Counted from the stretch's first letter, positions 1-8,649 are shown. The stretch: 45,194 nucleotides of DNA from Muribacter muris (GCF_001038205.1 NZ_JWIZ01000054.1:1-45194); one strand, 5' to 3'. Notes: generated by a model from the sequence alone, not told the origin. Numbers and translations are program-made.

Positions 1-132
1 ATTATAGAGAAATCCAAAATCAATGCAAGTGGTTTTTGAGAAAAATGTGCAAAATAATCGAAAAATCTTACCGCTTGGTGAAAATAGAATCAAAATCAAC
101 CATTTTAGTCTAAATTATCGGCTGTTTTCTCT
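1..132. other. Noncoding window edge
   Basis: This AT-rich stretch lies downstream of the lipase stop codon. It carries one degenerate uptake-signal core (ACCGCTTGG near 65-73). I see no gene or clear hairpin terminator in it. Confidence 0.5.
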
Positions 133-2376
133 CTAGACAATGAAATTCTCCACACTCAATTCAGTTTTATTCAAAAACTGAGCTAAGACAAAAGTTTGGT
201 TATTCACCTGATAATTTAGTGTTTGGGTGTCTTTACTCCAAGAAATCGCTGTATTTCCATTCGGTTCATTTGAAAATAACCCGGCAAAATCTCCTTTCAG
301 ATCCAGTACGCTTAGGTCCAATTTATCTTCTGCTGCATTAAAATCACCGATAATATTGAGTTCTTGATGTTTAAAATCATTATTTCCCAACACAAAAATA
401 TCCTTCCCTTTACCACCAAAAAGCACATTTGTGCCACTCCCACCATCTAGGCGATTATCGCCATCATTACCGTATATATGTTCTATTTTAGCTTGAGACG
501 TGCTACTAAAGTCTTGTTTATCCGCTAAATGATAAACAACAACCGGCATAACTTCTTGTGTCTCACGCCCATTAATCAATAATTTGGATTGTGCCAACCG
601 ACTATTTGCATCATTTGGATCAGAATGGAAATGTAATTCAACAATATCTGCAATACCGTCTTTATCGCTATCTTTCATATAAGCATTTTCACCCTCTTCC
701 CATTTATCGTGGCGACCACCGAAAGAAAAATGTTTTACCAAATCGTCGGTTTTTTCATAAAAACGGATCATTGAATGAGATTCAATCCAATCTTTTTTCA
801 ACGGTTCAAAACGTACCGTATTGTCATAAGTACCTAGTCCTTCTTTTTCTAATTTTTCCAGTACTTCATTAGCAAGGGAATTACCTTTTAAAGCACCTAA
901 AGAACCACCTAGCAATGCACCAGCTGCAAGACTAGCTCCCCCAGTAACCAAAGCCAAAAGACCACCTACTATAGTACCAGCTACGCCTCCACCGATAATA
1001 CCAGCCTCCTTTGCCTTATCTCGCGGAACTCCTCCATCAGCAAGAAACTCACCATTTATTATATAAGAATTGGTTTTGTAAAGAAAATTACCGCTCATTA
1101 CATCATCGTTACTAATTGCTTCTTTAACAAATCTATCCGTATTTTCTCTAGCCTTAATAAGACTAAGATTAGAGCCTTTATCCGTTAATAACAGGAGTGG
1201 ATTAAAAATCGCACTATGTTTCATTTTTGCTTGAAATGCCGCACTTTCTTGCATCGCATAGGCAGTGAAATATTGTGTTAAATACCCACCTAAGGAATGT
1301 CCGGTAGCATAAACAGTATCAGGGCTATACTTATCCACAATCGCTTTCGTCTTCCCAACCAACTCTTTTGCCTGTGTTGGTAAATCGCCTCGTAATACTT
1401 TCAAATCAGCATACCAATCTTGCAAATTAGTATAACTTCCCTTCGATCCCCGAAAAGCAAGTACAATTTGTTGATAACTACCATCAGGCTTTTTACCATT
1501 CCCAAATACGGAATAGTCTAAACCACTACCTAAAAAATCACTTGTATTCTTAAATTCAATTAACGCCCAATTCTGAATAAAATCTTCGCTCTCTTTTTCG
1601 CTAAAGGTATTATTTAGCCCGCTCTTCTTATCGAGATTGATTTCTTGCCACGCTTTTAGGTTTTTATTGGTAAAAATAGCGTTAAGTTCTTTTTCATCTT
1701 TATAAGACAAGGTTGTAAAAGTGCGTAGATCCCGTTCGGATACATTCCACATAGTAGGATTAGGATCGAGTGCATCAAATAAACCGTCTTTATCCGTATC
1801 GTTTTTAAACATACTATCATCATATTGATAGGATTTTATCAGTATTGGTTTCTGCTCAACTTCAGGCTTCTCCAATACTTCTTTTTCTGCGGAATCAGCC
1901 GGCTTATCTACTTGCAGTTTATCGGACTGAGACTGCCCCATCTGAACTTTGTCTATTTTAGATGCCGAAGATTGAACATTATCCTTAGTCGGCTGAGTCT
2001 GTCCTTTATCTATCTGAGATGCAGGAGATTGAACATTATCTTTAGTTTGATGAGAATGTGTTGCCACATTACTTCCATCACCTTTACGCCCTCCACCGGA
2101 CAATGCGAATGCACCTCCGCCCAATACCAATCCACCGAACAAATACCATTTTAAATAGTCGCTTTGTGAATGGGAGCTCTCTCTTTGTTCTACCTCTTCA
2201 GCAACAACAGGTTCTGAAGAAGATATTTCGGACAACATACCTCGCTCCTCTGTATATGAGGACGGTAAATTACTGTGCGTCTGAACTTCTGCTTCAGGTA
2301 TATTGCCCTGTGTAACCGCATTGTCGATATTTTGTTCTAAAGCACTTAAATCGTGTTTTTTGGCTTGTTCAACCAT
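133..2376 (-). CDS. RTX-type secreted class 3 lipase
   Basis: 747 aa; probable calcium-dependent triacylglycerol lipase or esterase exported by type I secretion. Residues 1-73 are hydrophilic, and 74-93 form a Gly-rich hydrophobic segment. Residues 111-146 hold two copies of a TKDNVQSxASxIDK repeat. There is a DxDxDG calcium loop at 192-203. The lipase_3 fold carries the nucleophile motif GHSLG at 359-363 (Ser361), with His534 a candidate catalytic His. Residues 458-498 are a Gly/Ala-rich glycine-zipper-like hairpin, a second DxDKDG loop lies at 569-575, and RTX-like GG(X)GxD repeats lie at about 634-662. The C-terminal 80 residues, ending FIV, resemble type I secretion target domains. The start ATG has AGGAG upstream. 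No ABC exporter or outer-membrane partner is in the window. The N-terminal hydrophobic segment is unusual for a type I substrate and resembles the prefix of large surface adhesins. Lipase fold: confident. Substrate and secretion route: inferred. Confidence 0.85.
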   Translation of the reverse strand: MVEQAKKHDLSALEQNIDNAVTQGNIPEAEVQTHSNLPSSYTEERGMLSEISSSEPVVAEEVEQRESSHSQSDYLKWYLFGGLVLGGGAFALSGGGRKGDGSNVATHSHQTKDNVQSPASQIDKGQTQPTKDNVQSSASKIDKVQMGQSQSDKLQVDKPADSAEKEVLEKPEVEQKPILIKSYQYDDSMFKNDTDKDGLFDALDPNPTMWNVSERDLRTFTTLSYKDEKELNAIFTNKNLKAWQEINLDKKSGLNNTFSEKESEDFIQNWALIEFKNTSDFLGSGLDYSVFGNGKKPDGSYQQIVLAFRGSKGSYTNLQDWYADLKVLRGDLPTQAKELVGKTKAIVDKYSPDTVYATGHSLGGYLTQYFTAYAMQESAAFQAKMKHSAIFNPLLLLTDKGSNLSLIKARENTDRFVKEAISNDDVMSGNFLYKTNSYIINGEFLADGGVPRDKAKEAGIIGGGVAGTIVGGLLALVTGGASLAAGALLGGSLGALKGNSLANEVLEKLEKEGLGTYDNTVRFEPLKKDWIESHSMIRFYEKTDDLVKHFSFGGRHDKWEEGENAYMKDSDKDGIADIVELHFHSDPNDANSRLAQSKLLINGRETQEVMPVVVYHLADKQDFSSTSQAKIEHIYGNDGDNRLDGGSGTNVLFGGKGKDIFVLGNNDFKHQELNIIGDFNAAEDKLDLSVLDLKGDFAGLFSNEPNGNTAISWSKDTQTLNYQVNNQTFVLAQFLNKTELSVENFIV

Positions 2377-2462
2377 AAAGAGCTCCTGTCAATAAAATCA
2401 AAAGGTTTAAATATCACCAATAAATACGATTCACATACATCTCGATAAATGGTGGTTTTTTA

Positions 2463-2489
2463 ATTATATATTGTTTTTTTTTTGCGCAA
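2463..2489 (-). promoter_or_regulatory. Possible lipase promoter with A10 spacer
   Basis: On the minus strand TTGCGC (2489-2484) is followed, 15 nt later, by TATAAT (2468-2463). Ten of the spacer bases are an unbroken run of A (T10 at 2474-2483 on the plus strand). The spacing is 2 nt shorter than optimal, so strand slippage in the run could tune expression. The -10 lies about 85 nt before the lipase ATG. This is a motif match only. Confidence 0.4.
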
Positions 2490-2713
2490 TTATTTATACT
2501 ACTTGAGAGATTTTCTAATTAAAGAACAAAAGAAAAAATGAAAATAAAGATTTGTCTAACGATTTGGTTAAGAAAAAATATCAGATTCGGTTTGAAGTAT
2601 ATTGGGGGAAAAGAATCGAAAACTAATATAGACTTAGTTGAGATATACAAGAAAATTCTAATTAAGTGGAAAGATATAATGATAGTAATCAGATTGAATA
2701 TAAGGAATGAGGA
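2490..2713. other. AT-rich intergenic region between tRNA-Pro and lipase
   Basis: This stretch is very AT-rich. A short plus-strand open frame (2538-2735) runs into the antisense of tRNA-Pro, has no ribosome binding site and shows no family resemblance, so I do not call it. No convincing tRNA-operon terminator is visible. It may be a junction between the conserved tRNA cluster and an acquired lipase gene. Confidence 0.5.
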
Positions 2714-2790
2714 TGGTCGGCGAGATAGGATTTGAACCTACGACCCACTGGTCCCAAACCAGTTGCGCTACCAAGCTGCGCTACTCGCCG
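2714..2790 (-). tRNA. proM: tRNA-Pro (anticodon TGG)
   Basis: 77-nt cloverleaf with CCA encoded at 2716-2714. The acceptor stem is CGGCGAG/CTCGCCG, the anticodon loop is TTTGGGA and the T arm is GGTTCAAATCC. It is the last of three tandem tRNAs. E. coli proM is also the last tRNA of the argX-hisR-leuT-proM operon downstream of the wec cluster. Confidence 0.97.
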
Positions 2791-2817
2791 ATAGTTACTC
2801 ATAAAGAGTATATTGAA

Positions 2818-2894
2818 TGGGGTGGCTAATGGGACTTGAACCCACGACAACTGGAATCACAATCCAGGGCTCTACCAACTGAGCTATAGCCACC
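2818..2894 (-). tRNA. hisR: tRNA-His (anticodon GTG)
   Basis: 77 nt including encoded CCA. The 5' end GGTGGCTA carries the extra G(-1) typical of tRNA-His, paired with C at 2821. The anticodon loop is TTGTGAT. It lies between tRNA-Arg and tRNA-Pro, with 27 nt spacers on each side. Confidence 0.97.
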
Positions 2895-2921
2895 AACGCT
2901 ATGTTGAACTTGCATTACCTC

Positions 2922-2998
<77 letters not shown>

Positions 2999-3030
2999 TT
3001 TGTTTCAGTATTGCGTCGCAACGGAGGCGT

Positions 3031-3059
3031 ATATTAGTGATTTCACCCTCGCTTGTCTA
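3031..3059 (-). promoter_or_regulatory. tRNA operon promoter
   Basis: On the minus strand -35 TAGACA (3059-3054), 17 nt, -10 TAATAT (3036-3031). A GC-rich discriminator (ACGCC) follows, as expected of a stringently controlled stable-RNA promoter. Transcription would start about 30 nt before tRNA-Arg. Confidence 0.7.
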
Positions 3060-3133
3060 GCACTTTTTTCAAAAATATGCTTACTTGCTTTTAATTTGCT
3101 CAAAACGTTTATTTATTATCAAAGCTGCTGATT

Positions 3134-3859
3134 TTATAGCTGTTTTGTCAAATAATAGTAGGCATATTTCATCAATCTTAGCTGCCGCTGCCAGCGCGTC
3201 GGTTGCTGCCATAATCGAAAAAGCCATTCTAACCCTAATTGCCGCCAAATTTGGGGGGCTCGTTTCACTTTTCCCACAAATACATCATAACTGCCGCCGA
3301 CTCCCATATAGAGCGTATCAGGGTAAATCTGCTGTGCATTAGCAATAAACATTTCCTGTTTTGGAGACCCCATCGCCACGCTCACAAATTTTGCGCCGCT
3401 TTGACGGATTCGCTCGATCACACTATCCTGATCTTCCGCAGCAAAATAACCATCTTGCAAGCCGACTATACGCACACCTAAACGGCGTAATTTTTCTGCC
3501 GTTGCTGCCAGCACATCAGGCTTTCCCCCCACTAAAAAAACAGGGAGGTCATAGGCAATCCCCGCCATAAACAACGCTTCCCATAATTCTACGCCGGCAA
3601 TTCTTTCTACCTGCCGATGCTGCGGATATTTCCGCTTAATTGCACACACAATACTGATACCATCGGCATACTTATACTCGGTATTGTGTAAAAGGTGGAG
3701 AAGTTGCGGGTTTTGTTCGCTGATGATAACCTTCTCGGCGTTAATGGCGACCAATTTTCCTGTGCGAATATCGCCGTGGTTTAGCAAAAAATCCACAAAT
3801 TGCATTTGATTTGGCACGGCTAACAGCTCAATCCCTCTAATTGTTACGCTCCCGATCAT
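3134..3859 (-). CDS. wecG: UDP-ManNAcA transferase WecG (TagA/CpsF family)
   Basis: 241 aa from the chosen start. WecG transfers N-acetyl-D-mannosaminuronic acid from UDP-ManNAcA to lipid I (GlcNAc-PP-undecaprenol), making lipid II of enterobacterial common antigen (ECA) at the inner face of the cytoplasmic membrane. Family signatures visible are the INAEK and YADGISI regions, the VGGKP block and the SVAMGSPKQE motif, followed by VGGSYDVFVGKVKRAP and a basic C-terminus suited to membrane association. The start MIGSVTI is preferred over a longer frame because its ATG overlaps the wzyE TGA in ATGA and has AGGTGG upstream. It is the last gene of the wecF-wzyE-wecG unit and is followed by the tRNA cluster. 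Confidence 0.92.
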   Translation of the reverse strand: MIGSVTIRGIELLAVPNQMQFVDFLLNHGDIRTGKLVAINAEKVIISEQNPQLLHLLHNTEYKYADGISIVCAIKRKYPQHRQVERIAGVELWEALFMAGIAYDLPVFLVGGKPDVLAATAEKLRRLGVRIVGLQDGYFAAEDQDSVIERIRQSGAKFVSVAMGSPKQEMFIANAQQIYPDTLYMGVGGSYDVFVGKVKRAPQIWRQLGLEWLFRLWQQPTRWQRQLRLMKYAYYYLTKQL

Positions 3860-5121
3860 TTGCCACCTTTCCTTGCCAGATAGCCAAGCCATTTTGCCAG
3901 CTGCCACGCAAGCACAAACACAATACTAAAAAAGACCCAGCGGGACACAAACGCATCTGCCCCCTCCCTCACTAGCACAACCAAATTGAACAGGTTTGCC
4001 AAGCAATAGGCTTTACCTAAAACTTCGACACGCTCAAACACGACGTCAAAGGCACGGATTATCGCCCCGACCGCCAGCATTCCGCACGCCATCAACGGAT
4101 AACCGCCCATAATATAGAATGAACCCAACAACGTCGGCGACATCGCCAAGCCGGACTGATTGCCCAACACAATTTTGGTGAAATAATTCGCACTGTTCCA
4201 CACAATATCCGGGCGATCCGCCCACCACGCCTGCGGAATATAGACATAAAAATCCCGCACAATCGGCATCAGACCTTGATAGTCAATCTCACTGGCAAGA
4301 ATAAGGGCAAAATTTTGCCACGGCGAAAAGGTATCCCGTGTCAAATAAAGAAAAGTAAACCACGCTTCTCGCCCGCTCACCGCCAAATCGTACCGCCATA
4401 ACGCCAACCAGAACATTGCGATGACCGCCAAACAAGCGCTCGAAATCAGCCATTTTTTTGCAACATAGCCGAAACGCCAGCCTAATAGCAGAAAAAGTGC
4501 CACCACCAAGGCGATATTTGCCCTTGTCCCACCAACCGCCAAATAGCTTAAAATGCCGAACCCGAGACCAAGTATCAGCCCCCACCACCAGCGTTTTAGG
4601 CTGGGCTTGAGCCAGAAAAAAATCAGTAATGCCGGAATGAAAAAGTAGAAAAACCGCTTTAACGGCACGCCCTTCACCCTTGCCGAAAAAATCTGGCTGT
4701 ATTTTTCCAATTTAAACAGTAGCAATCCTTCATTTAAGCCGATAAACAGAGCCAATGCGACCGTGCTAATCAACATCAATAGACAAGCGGTCAGTTGCAC
4801 CTCTTTTGTTGCAAGCGCAGTAGAACGATAAGCGGCTTTTCCGCCTATCCGGTTCGCCCCTTGGTAGCCTAGCCAATACAGCCCGTAGCCGCCTAACGCC
4901 GCCCCCAGTGCAGAGATGGAGGCCGCCGTATCCGGCAATGGCTGCCCGAACTGCCACGCCAGCAGCACTGAAAACGGCACGCCCAAAAAGCAGGTTACCC
5001 CATAAATCAGACTAAACAAAAGATGGAACGTCTGCCCCTGCTGCCGTAGGCCCTGCCAAATTACCGAGCCAATCAGTACAACTGCTACAAAAAACAGGCT
5101 GATTAAGATTCCGTATGCCAT
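3856..5121 (-). CDS. wzyE: Enterobacterial common antigen polymerase WzyE
   Basis: 421 aa. A polytopic inner-membrane protein with many hydrophobic segments across its whole length. It polymerises the ECA trisaccharide repeat on undecaprenyl pyrophosphate at the periplasmic face. The central GGTRANIAL stretch and the ARV(K)G(V)P(L)KRFF region resemble WzyE, and its position between wecF and wecG is the canonical one. The ATG at 5121 (MAYGILI) has AGAGG seven bases upstream and is preferred to a start 27 nt further out. It overlaps wecG by 4 nt. Wzy polymerases diverge quickly, so the name rests on context as well as sequence. Confidence 0.88.
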   Translation of the reverse strand: MAYGILISLFFVAVVLIGSVIWQGLRQQGQTFHLLFSLIYGVTCFLGVPFSVLLAWQFGQPLPDTAASISALGAALGGYGLYWLGYQGANRIGGKAAYRSTALATKEVQLTACLLMLISTVALALFIGLNEGLLLFKLEKYSQIFSARVKGVPLKRFFYFFIPALLIFFWLKPSLKRWWWGLILGLGFGILSYLAVGGTRANIALVVALFLLLGWRFGYVAKKWLISSACLAVIAMFWLALWRYDLAVSGREAWFTFLYLTRDTFSPWQNFALILASEIDYQGLMPIVRDFYVYIPQAWWADRPDIVWNSANYFTKIVLGNQSGLAMSPTLLGSFYIMGGYPLMACGMLAVGAIIRAFDVVFERVEVLGKAYCLANLFNLVVLVREGADAFVSRWVFFSIVFVLAWQLAKWLGYLARKGGK

Positions 5122-5152
5122 TGTGCCTCTTTGCAAAAATATCGCCAAAACC

Positions 5153-5162
5153 GACCGCTTGT
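5153..5162 (-). repeat. DNA uptake signal, Apl type
   Basis: The minus strand reads ACAAGCGGTC exactly. It lies between wecF and wzyE, touching the wecF stop codon, and is followed by the usual TTTGCAA-type block (TTTTTGCAAA). It is the perfect core of the uptake sequence used by A. pleuropneumoniae-type Pasteurellaceae. Confidence 0.85.
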
Positions 5163-6223
5163 CAGGCAGCGTTCGCCCAATTCGCCAAGCAATGCCGCCA
5201 TAACGGCAGATAATTCGGTGGGAAAAAACGGATATGCCCTTTATCCAACGCCGCTAATTGCTGGTTGGTCGCCTGAATAGCCGCTCGGTTCACGCACCCG
5301 CTGAATAAAAACGGAATCTGCTCCGCCTGCATATCTACACAAAACGGATTTTCCTTCGCCAAAACCACCGGAATATTCATCGCCAACAATGCACAAATCG
5401 TGCCAATGCCCTGCTGCCGCTTAAACAAAAACAGCCCGACATCACACTGCGCCAAGATCGCCAAATACGCCTCAAAAGCCAGTTTTTGCGTGAGAATTTG
5501 CACATTTTCAGCAGGAAATAACCGCTTGCTATGGGCTGCAACCGCCTCAACATAAGCGTGATTTTGCACTGGATAGCCCATCGGGATAATCACCCTCACC
5601 TGCGAGCCAAATTGCCGATGAATATCGTCCAAGCCTTGCAAATGGCGATTAGCACTATCACCGGAATTGCCCAATAAAATAGTCAGTTTCGACCGTTCTT
5701 CTGATTGTTGAGGCAATGCAGGCGGCATTTTAGACGGAAAATACAATAATTGATCCTGATCGCCCTTGCGCTTTAACAAAGAGTGGGAAAACTGCAAATC
5801 ACCGCGGGTCGCCCATATTTGAGCTATTTTACGTTGTGCAGCACGGCGGATCGGATACGCTAATCTAAACCGCCAAGCCGTTGAATGCTCGTACAAATCT
5901 GCGCCCCAAACGTGCCACGCACAACGCTCACCGGGCAATCGCCCACACAAAATCGCCAGCCAAAGCGGAAAATTAAACTGCCCGTGCAACACAAATTTTG
6001 CCTGCGGCTGCGACTTTGCCGCTTCAATCACCGCCTTAGCTAACTGCATTTTGCCTGCAAAACGGCGGATCGATAATGCCGGAAATGCCACCGCTAAATC
6101 ATCTTGACTCACCACATAAAATAGCGACTGCTCTCCCCATTCCGCCAAACGCATTTCTTGAAAAAAGGCTAACAACGTGCGGTTATGGTGGGGAATATCC
6201 GCCCCAAGAATATGATAAATCAC
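5162..6223 (-). CDS. wecF: TDP-Fuc4NAc:lipid II transferase WecF
   Basis: About 353 aa, GT56 family. It adds 4-acetamido-4,6-dideoxy-D-galactose from dTDP-Fuc4NAc to ECA lipid II to give lipid III. The N-terminus (IYHILGADIPHHN) is diagnostic of WecF/RffT. Other blocks include KFVLHGQFN, WHVWGADLY, LLGNSGDSANRH and IPMGYP. The frame begins with two adjacent GTG codons (6226 and 6223). The second is better spaced from AAGGG and is used here. It heads wecF-wzyE-wecG. The early ECA genes (wecA, wecB, wecC, wecD, wecE, wzxE) are not upstream in this window. Confidence 0.92.
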   Translation of the reverse strand: MIYHILGADIPHHNRTLLAFFQEMRLAEWGEQSLFYVVSQDDLAVAFPALSIRRFAGKMQLAKAVIEAAKSQPQAKFVLHGQFNFPLWLAILCGRLPGERCAWHVWGADLYEHSTAWRFRLAYPIRRAAQRKIAQIWATRGDLQFSHSLLKRKGDQDQLLYFPSKMPPALPQQSEERSKLTILLGNSGDSANRHLQGLDDIHRQFGSQVRVIIPMGYPVQNHAYVEAVAAHSKRLFPAENVQILTQKLAFEAYLAILAQCDVGLFLFKRQQGIGTICALLAMNIPVVLAKENPFCVDMQAEQIPFLFSGCVNRAAIQATNQQLAALDKGHIRFFPPNYLPLWRHCLANWANAA

Positions 6224-6226
6224 CAC

Positions 6227-6528
6227 TGCCCTTTCTATTTTTTAAATAAGGAATATCAGCGATCATAACAAAACTTAGCAGAATTATCCGAAAAACTCAC
6301 ACTTCAGAGTTATTTGAGCAAGACAACCTACGTTTCTTTTGATGTGGGGTAGAAAGATTATCCACTAAAGAATAAACTCATTTCTATTCCAATCGACAAT
6401 AGCCATACAAGCCAGAGAAAAATAACCGGCTCAAGACTTGGGGAAATATAGCTATCAACGAACCATCTCACTCTTTACTATTTATCGTATTCCCCTAATA
6501 TGAATCCGTCATTAATTCTTCTGAATAT
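6227..6528. other. 302-bp intergenic region
   Basis: This is an AT-rich noncoding stretch between wecF and the thioredoxin-like gene, both on the minus strand. It must hold the wecF promoter and the end of the oxyR-fabR transcript. I see no strong hairpin terminator, no perfect uptake signal and no small ORF with a ribosome binding site. Confidence 0.5.
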
Positions 6529-7041
6529 TTAAACAAAACCCGCAAGCCAGAGGCGGATTTTTAAGCCCCAGTAGCTGGTTAAGCCGGTTGTGTGGTTGAT
6601 AATCTGTCCGTTTTTGATTATTAAAATGGTGGGGGTTGCTTGGATTCCCCATTGTTTTGAAAGTTGCCCGTTAGGATCGTTAATAACGCTGAATGTGTAG
6701 CGATTATCCGCTAAATAGCCTTGTACCTCTGCCGCCGAGCCGGATTTTAGGGCAACGCTTAATACCGGCGAACCTTGCTCGGCAAATTTTTGGACGGCGG
6801 GAGAGGTATATTCACAAAAATGACACCAACTGCCCCAGAAGTAGAGTAACATTGGTTGATTATGGCTCAACTGTGCAATGATTTTCGGCTGTTGGGCAAC
6901 ATCATAAAGCACCTGATCTGCAAATTGAGCCGGCGCAGTGGGCTTTCGATACCAATCTACCACGATGCTCAAGATAATGAACAAGCTGCCGAACAGGAGT
7001 AGGTTTTTCGTAAAACGGACAATAAGAGACGGCTTTTTCAT
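6529..7041 (-). CDS. Membrane-anchored thioredoxin-like protein (ScsD/DsbE-like)
   Basis: 170 aa. An N-terminal membrane anchor (about residues 9-27) is followed by a periplasmic thioredoxin fold with WCHFC as the active site, preceded by LYFWGS. A cis-proline region (ATPTILIIK) completes the fold. It resembles the protein disulfide oxidoreductases annotated as ScsD-like or DsbE/ResA-like, so it probably reduces or isomerises disulfides in the periplasm. Its ATG overlaps the fabR stop in ATGA, so it is probably cotranslated with fabR and oxyR. The substrate is unknown. The WCxxC motif excludes a redox-inactive paralogue. Confidence 0.8.
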   Translation of the reverse strand: MKKPSLIVRFTKNLLLFGSLFIILSIVVDWYRKPTAPAQFADQVLYDVAQQPKIIAQLSHNQPMLLYFWGSWCHFCEYTSPAVQKFAEQGSPVLSVALKSGSAAEVQGYLADNRYTFSVINDPNGQLSKQWGIQATPTILIIKNGQIINHTTGLTSYWGLKIRLWLAGFV

Positions 7042-7664
7042 TTGTGTTCTTGCCCCATTGCTAAATAATTTGCACCTCTGGCGAGCATTCTAAGTTGCAT
7101 TACCACCCTTTGTTTGAGTTTTTCCCGCTCTTGTGTATTCATATCAAGCGCGTGAGAACCGGCGGTAAATACTAACGTAACCAGTCCTTCCGATTCAATA
7201 TAAGCCAATTCTCGCCCGATGCTATGGTTTTTAATCTGAATGTAATCCGCCAATTCCGCCACAAAATGTTGGATTTCCCGAGATGCCGCAGTTCGAAAGG
7301 CTTGCGATGTGCCGGAACTTTCCCGTAATAGCAGGCGGAACATATTCGGTCGTTCTTCAATAAACTCAAAAAAGGTTTCCACTGAGATGACGATCACACT
7401 ACCGCCCTTTTCCAACCGCTTGCGAGCTTGCCGCATTAGCTGGCGAAGAATTAAGCCCGACTCGTCCACCATTGCCAGTCCTAATTCATCCATATCTTTG
7501 AAATGCCGATAAAACGAGGTGGCGGCGATGCCGGCTTCTCTGGCAACTTCTCTTAAGCTGAGATTGGAAAAACTTTTTTCGGCGGTCAATTGGTTAAATG
7601 CGGCGTCCACTAAGGCGCGGCGGGTTTTCTCTTTTTGAATCGCCCGAATACCGACCGTACTCAT
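7038..7664 (-). CDS. fabR: Unsaturated fatty acid synthesis repressor FabR (TetR family)
   Basis: 208 aa. An N-terminal TetR helix-turn-helix ([14 protein letters not shown]...[23 protein letters not shown], residues about 10-57) is followed by the FabR-specific stretch [25 protein letters not shown] and [10 protein letters not shown]. FabR senses acyl-ACP/CoA pools and represses unsaturated fatty acid genes such as fabB and fabA in E. coli. It lies downstream of oxyR as in enteric bacteria, but the two genes overlap by 4 nt here (ATGA), with GGATGA as likely Shine-Dalgarno. It overlaps the thioredoxin-like gene by 4 nt at its other end. Confidence 0.93.
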   Translation of the reverse strand: MSTVGIRAIQKEKTRRALVDAAFNQLTAEKSFSNLSLREVAREAGIAATSFYRHFKDMDELGLAMVDESGLILRQLMRQARKRLEKGGSVIVISVETFFEFIEERPNMFRLLLRESSGTSQAFRTAASREIQHFVAELADYIQIKNHSIGRELAYIESEGLVTLVFTAGSHALDMNTQEREKLKQRVVMQLRMLARGANYLAMGQEHK

Positions 7665-8551
7665 TTGACGTCATCCATCATTGTTTTAATCGTTTTCGCT
7701 AAGCGTTCATAGCGAAGTCTAAGCGGTGAACCGGGGCGATATACCAAACCGATTGTTCTGAAGGGTTTTGGTTCGTTGAAGCCGAGATAGACACTATGCT
7801 CATTTTGATCGGAACCTGCCGCTAACTCCGGCATTAAGGTAATCCCTGCACCCGTGGCGACCATATTACGCAAGGTTTCCAAACTGCCTACTTTAATCCG
7901 CTCATTCTCTTTTGCACCAATAGTATTACAGTAGTCCATTATTTTAGTGCGTAAGCAATGACCGTTATCTAACACCAAAATTTCTTGATCGGATAATTGA
8001 TCCAAATCGATTTTCTCTTGTTTTGCCCAAGGGTGATCGTCCGACACCGCTAACAACATATTTTCATTAAAAATCGGCACTTCGATAAAGGACTCTGTTT
8101 CCTTGGCAAGCGATAAAATCGCACAGTCTAGTTGCCCCGACTCTAACTGCTCAATCACCGTATTGGTTGGCAATTCGTAGAGGTAAATTTCAAGTTCGGG
8201 GAATTGAGACTTTAACTGCGGCAGAATAAGAGGGGAAATATAAGGTGCTAAGGTCGGAATAATCCCGATATGCATCGGGCCGGACATCTCTTTACCTTGG
8301 CTACTCGCCATTTCACGCAGAATTTTTACCTCTCTCAGCACGACTTTTGCCTGCTCGACCAGACCAAGCCCCGCTTGCGTAAATAGCACTTTACGGCTCG
8401 TTCTTTCCAGCAATACCGTGCCTAATTCATCTTCTAATTTACGAATTTGCCCGCTTAATGTCGGCTGGCTCACATTACACGCATCGGCCGCTTTACGAAA
8501 ATGCTTAAAATCAGCGAGCGCAATGAGATATTCTAAGTCACGGATATTCAT
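7661..8551 (-). CDS. oxyR: Hydrogen peroxide sensor OxyR (LysR family)
   Basis: 296 aa. An N-terminal LysR winged helix ([21 protein letters not shown]..) and a C-terminal sensor domain. Both redox cysteines are present, Cys199 in DNGHC and Cys208 in MDYC, exactly the E. coli spacing. Oxidation forms the C199-C208 disulfide and switches the tetramer to an activator of peroxide defence genes. It is transcribed divergently from the peroxiredoxin-glutaredoxin gene (98 bp apart), which is a likely direct target, and it is the first gene of oxyR-fabR-thioredoxin-like. Confidence 0.96.
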   Translation of the reverse strand: MNIRDLEYLIALADFKHFRKAADACNVSQPTLSGQIRKLEDELGTVLLERTSRKVLFTQAGLGLVEQAKVVLREVKILREMASSQGKEMSGPMHIGIIPTLAPYISPLILPQLKSQFPELEIYLYELPTNTVIEQLESGQLDCAILSLAKETESFIEVPIFNENMLLAVSDDHPWAKQEKIDLDQLSDQEILVLDNGHCLRTKIMDYCNTIGAKENERIKVGSLETLRNMVATGAGITLMPELAAGSDQNEHSVYLGFNEPKPFRTIGLVYRPGSPLRLRYERLAKTIKTMMDDVK

Positions 8552-8649
8552 ACTGTTTCCTTGCTAAATTGAAGATGGCGAATTATGGCATATTTATGTG
8601 TATAATGCCTGTGATTTTTCACACAACGAAATATTAGGAGAAAATTAAG
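8552..8649. promoter_or_regulatory. oxyR / peroxiredoxin divergent promoter region
   Basis: On the plus strand a consensus -10 TATAAT lies at 8601-8606, with no recognisable -35 at 17 nt (GCGAAT region), as expected of an activator-dependent promoter. The inverted repeat TGTGA-TTTT-TCACA (8610-8623) sits at the presumed start of transcription. AGGAG (8636-8640) serves the peroxiredoxin ATG. I could not fit a full OxyR four-box motif with confidence. Confidence 0.55.

Noticed and set aside
2538-2735. Short plus-strand open frame of 65 codons after the lipase
   Set aside because: It runs antisense into tRNA-Pro, lacks a ribosome binding site and has a composition typical of AT-rich noncoding DNA.
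2790-2818. tRNA-Leu (leuT) between tRNA-His and tRNA-Pro
   Set aside because: The spacer is only 27 nt; no tRNA fits.
8610-8623. CRP site before the peroxiredoxin-glutaredoxin gene
   Set aside because: The arms TGTGA/TCACA are right, but the centre is 4 nt instead of 6 and it lies at the transcription start; kept only as an inverted repeat.
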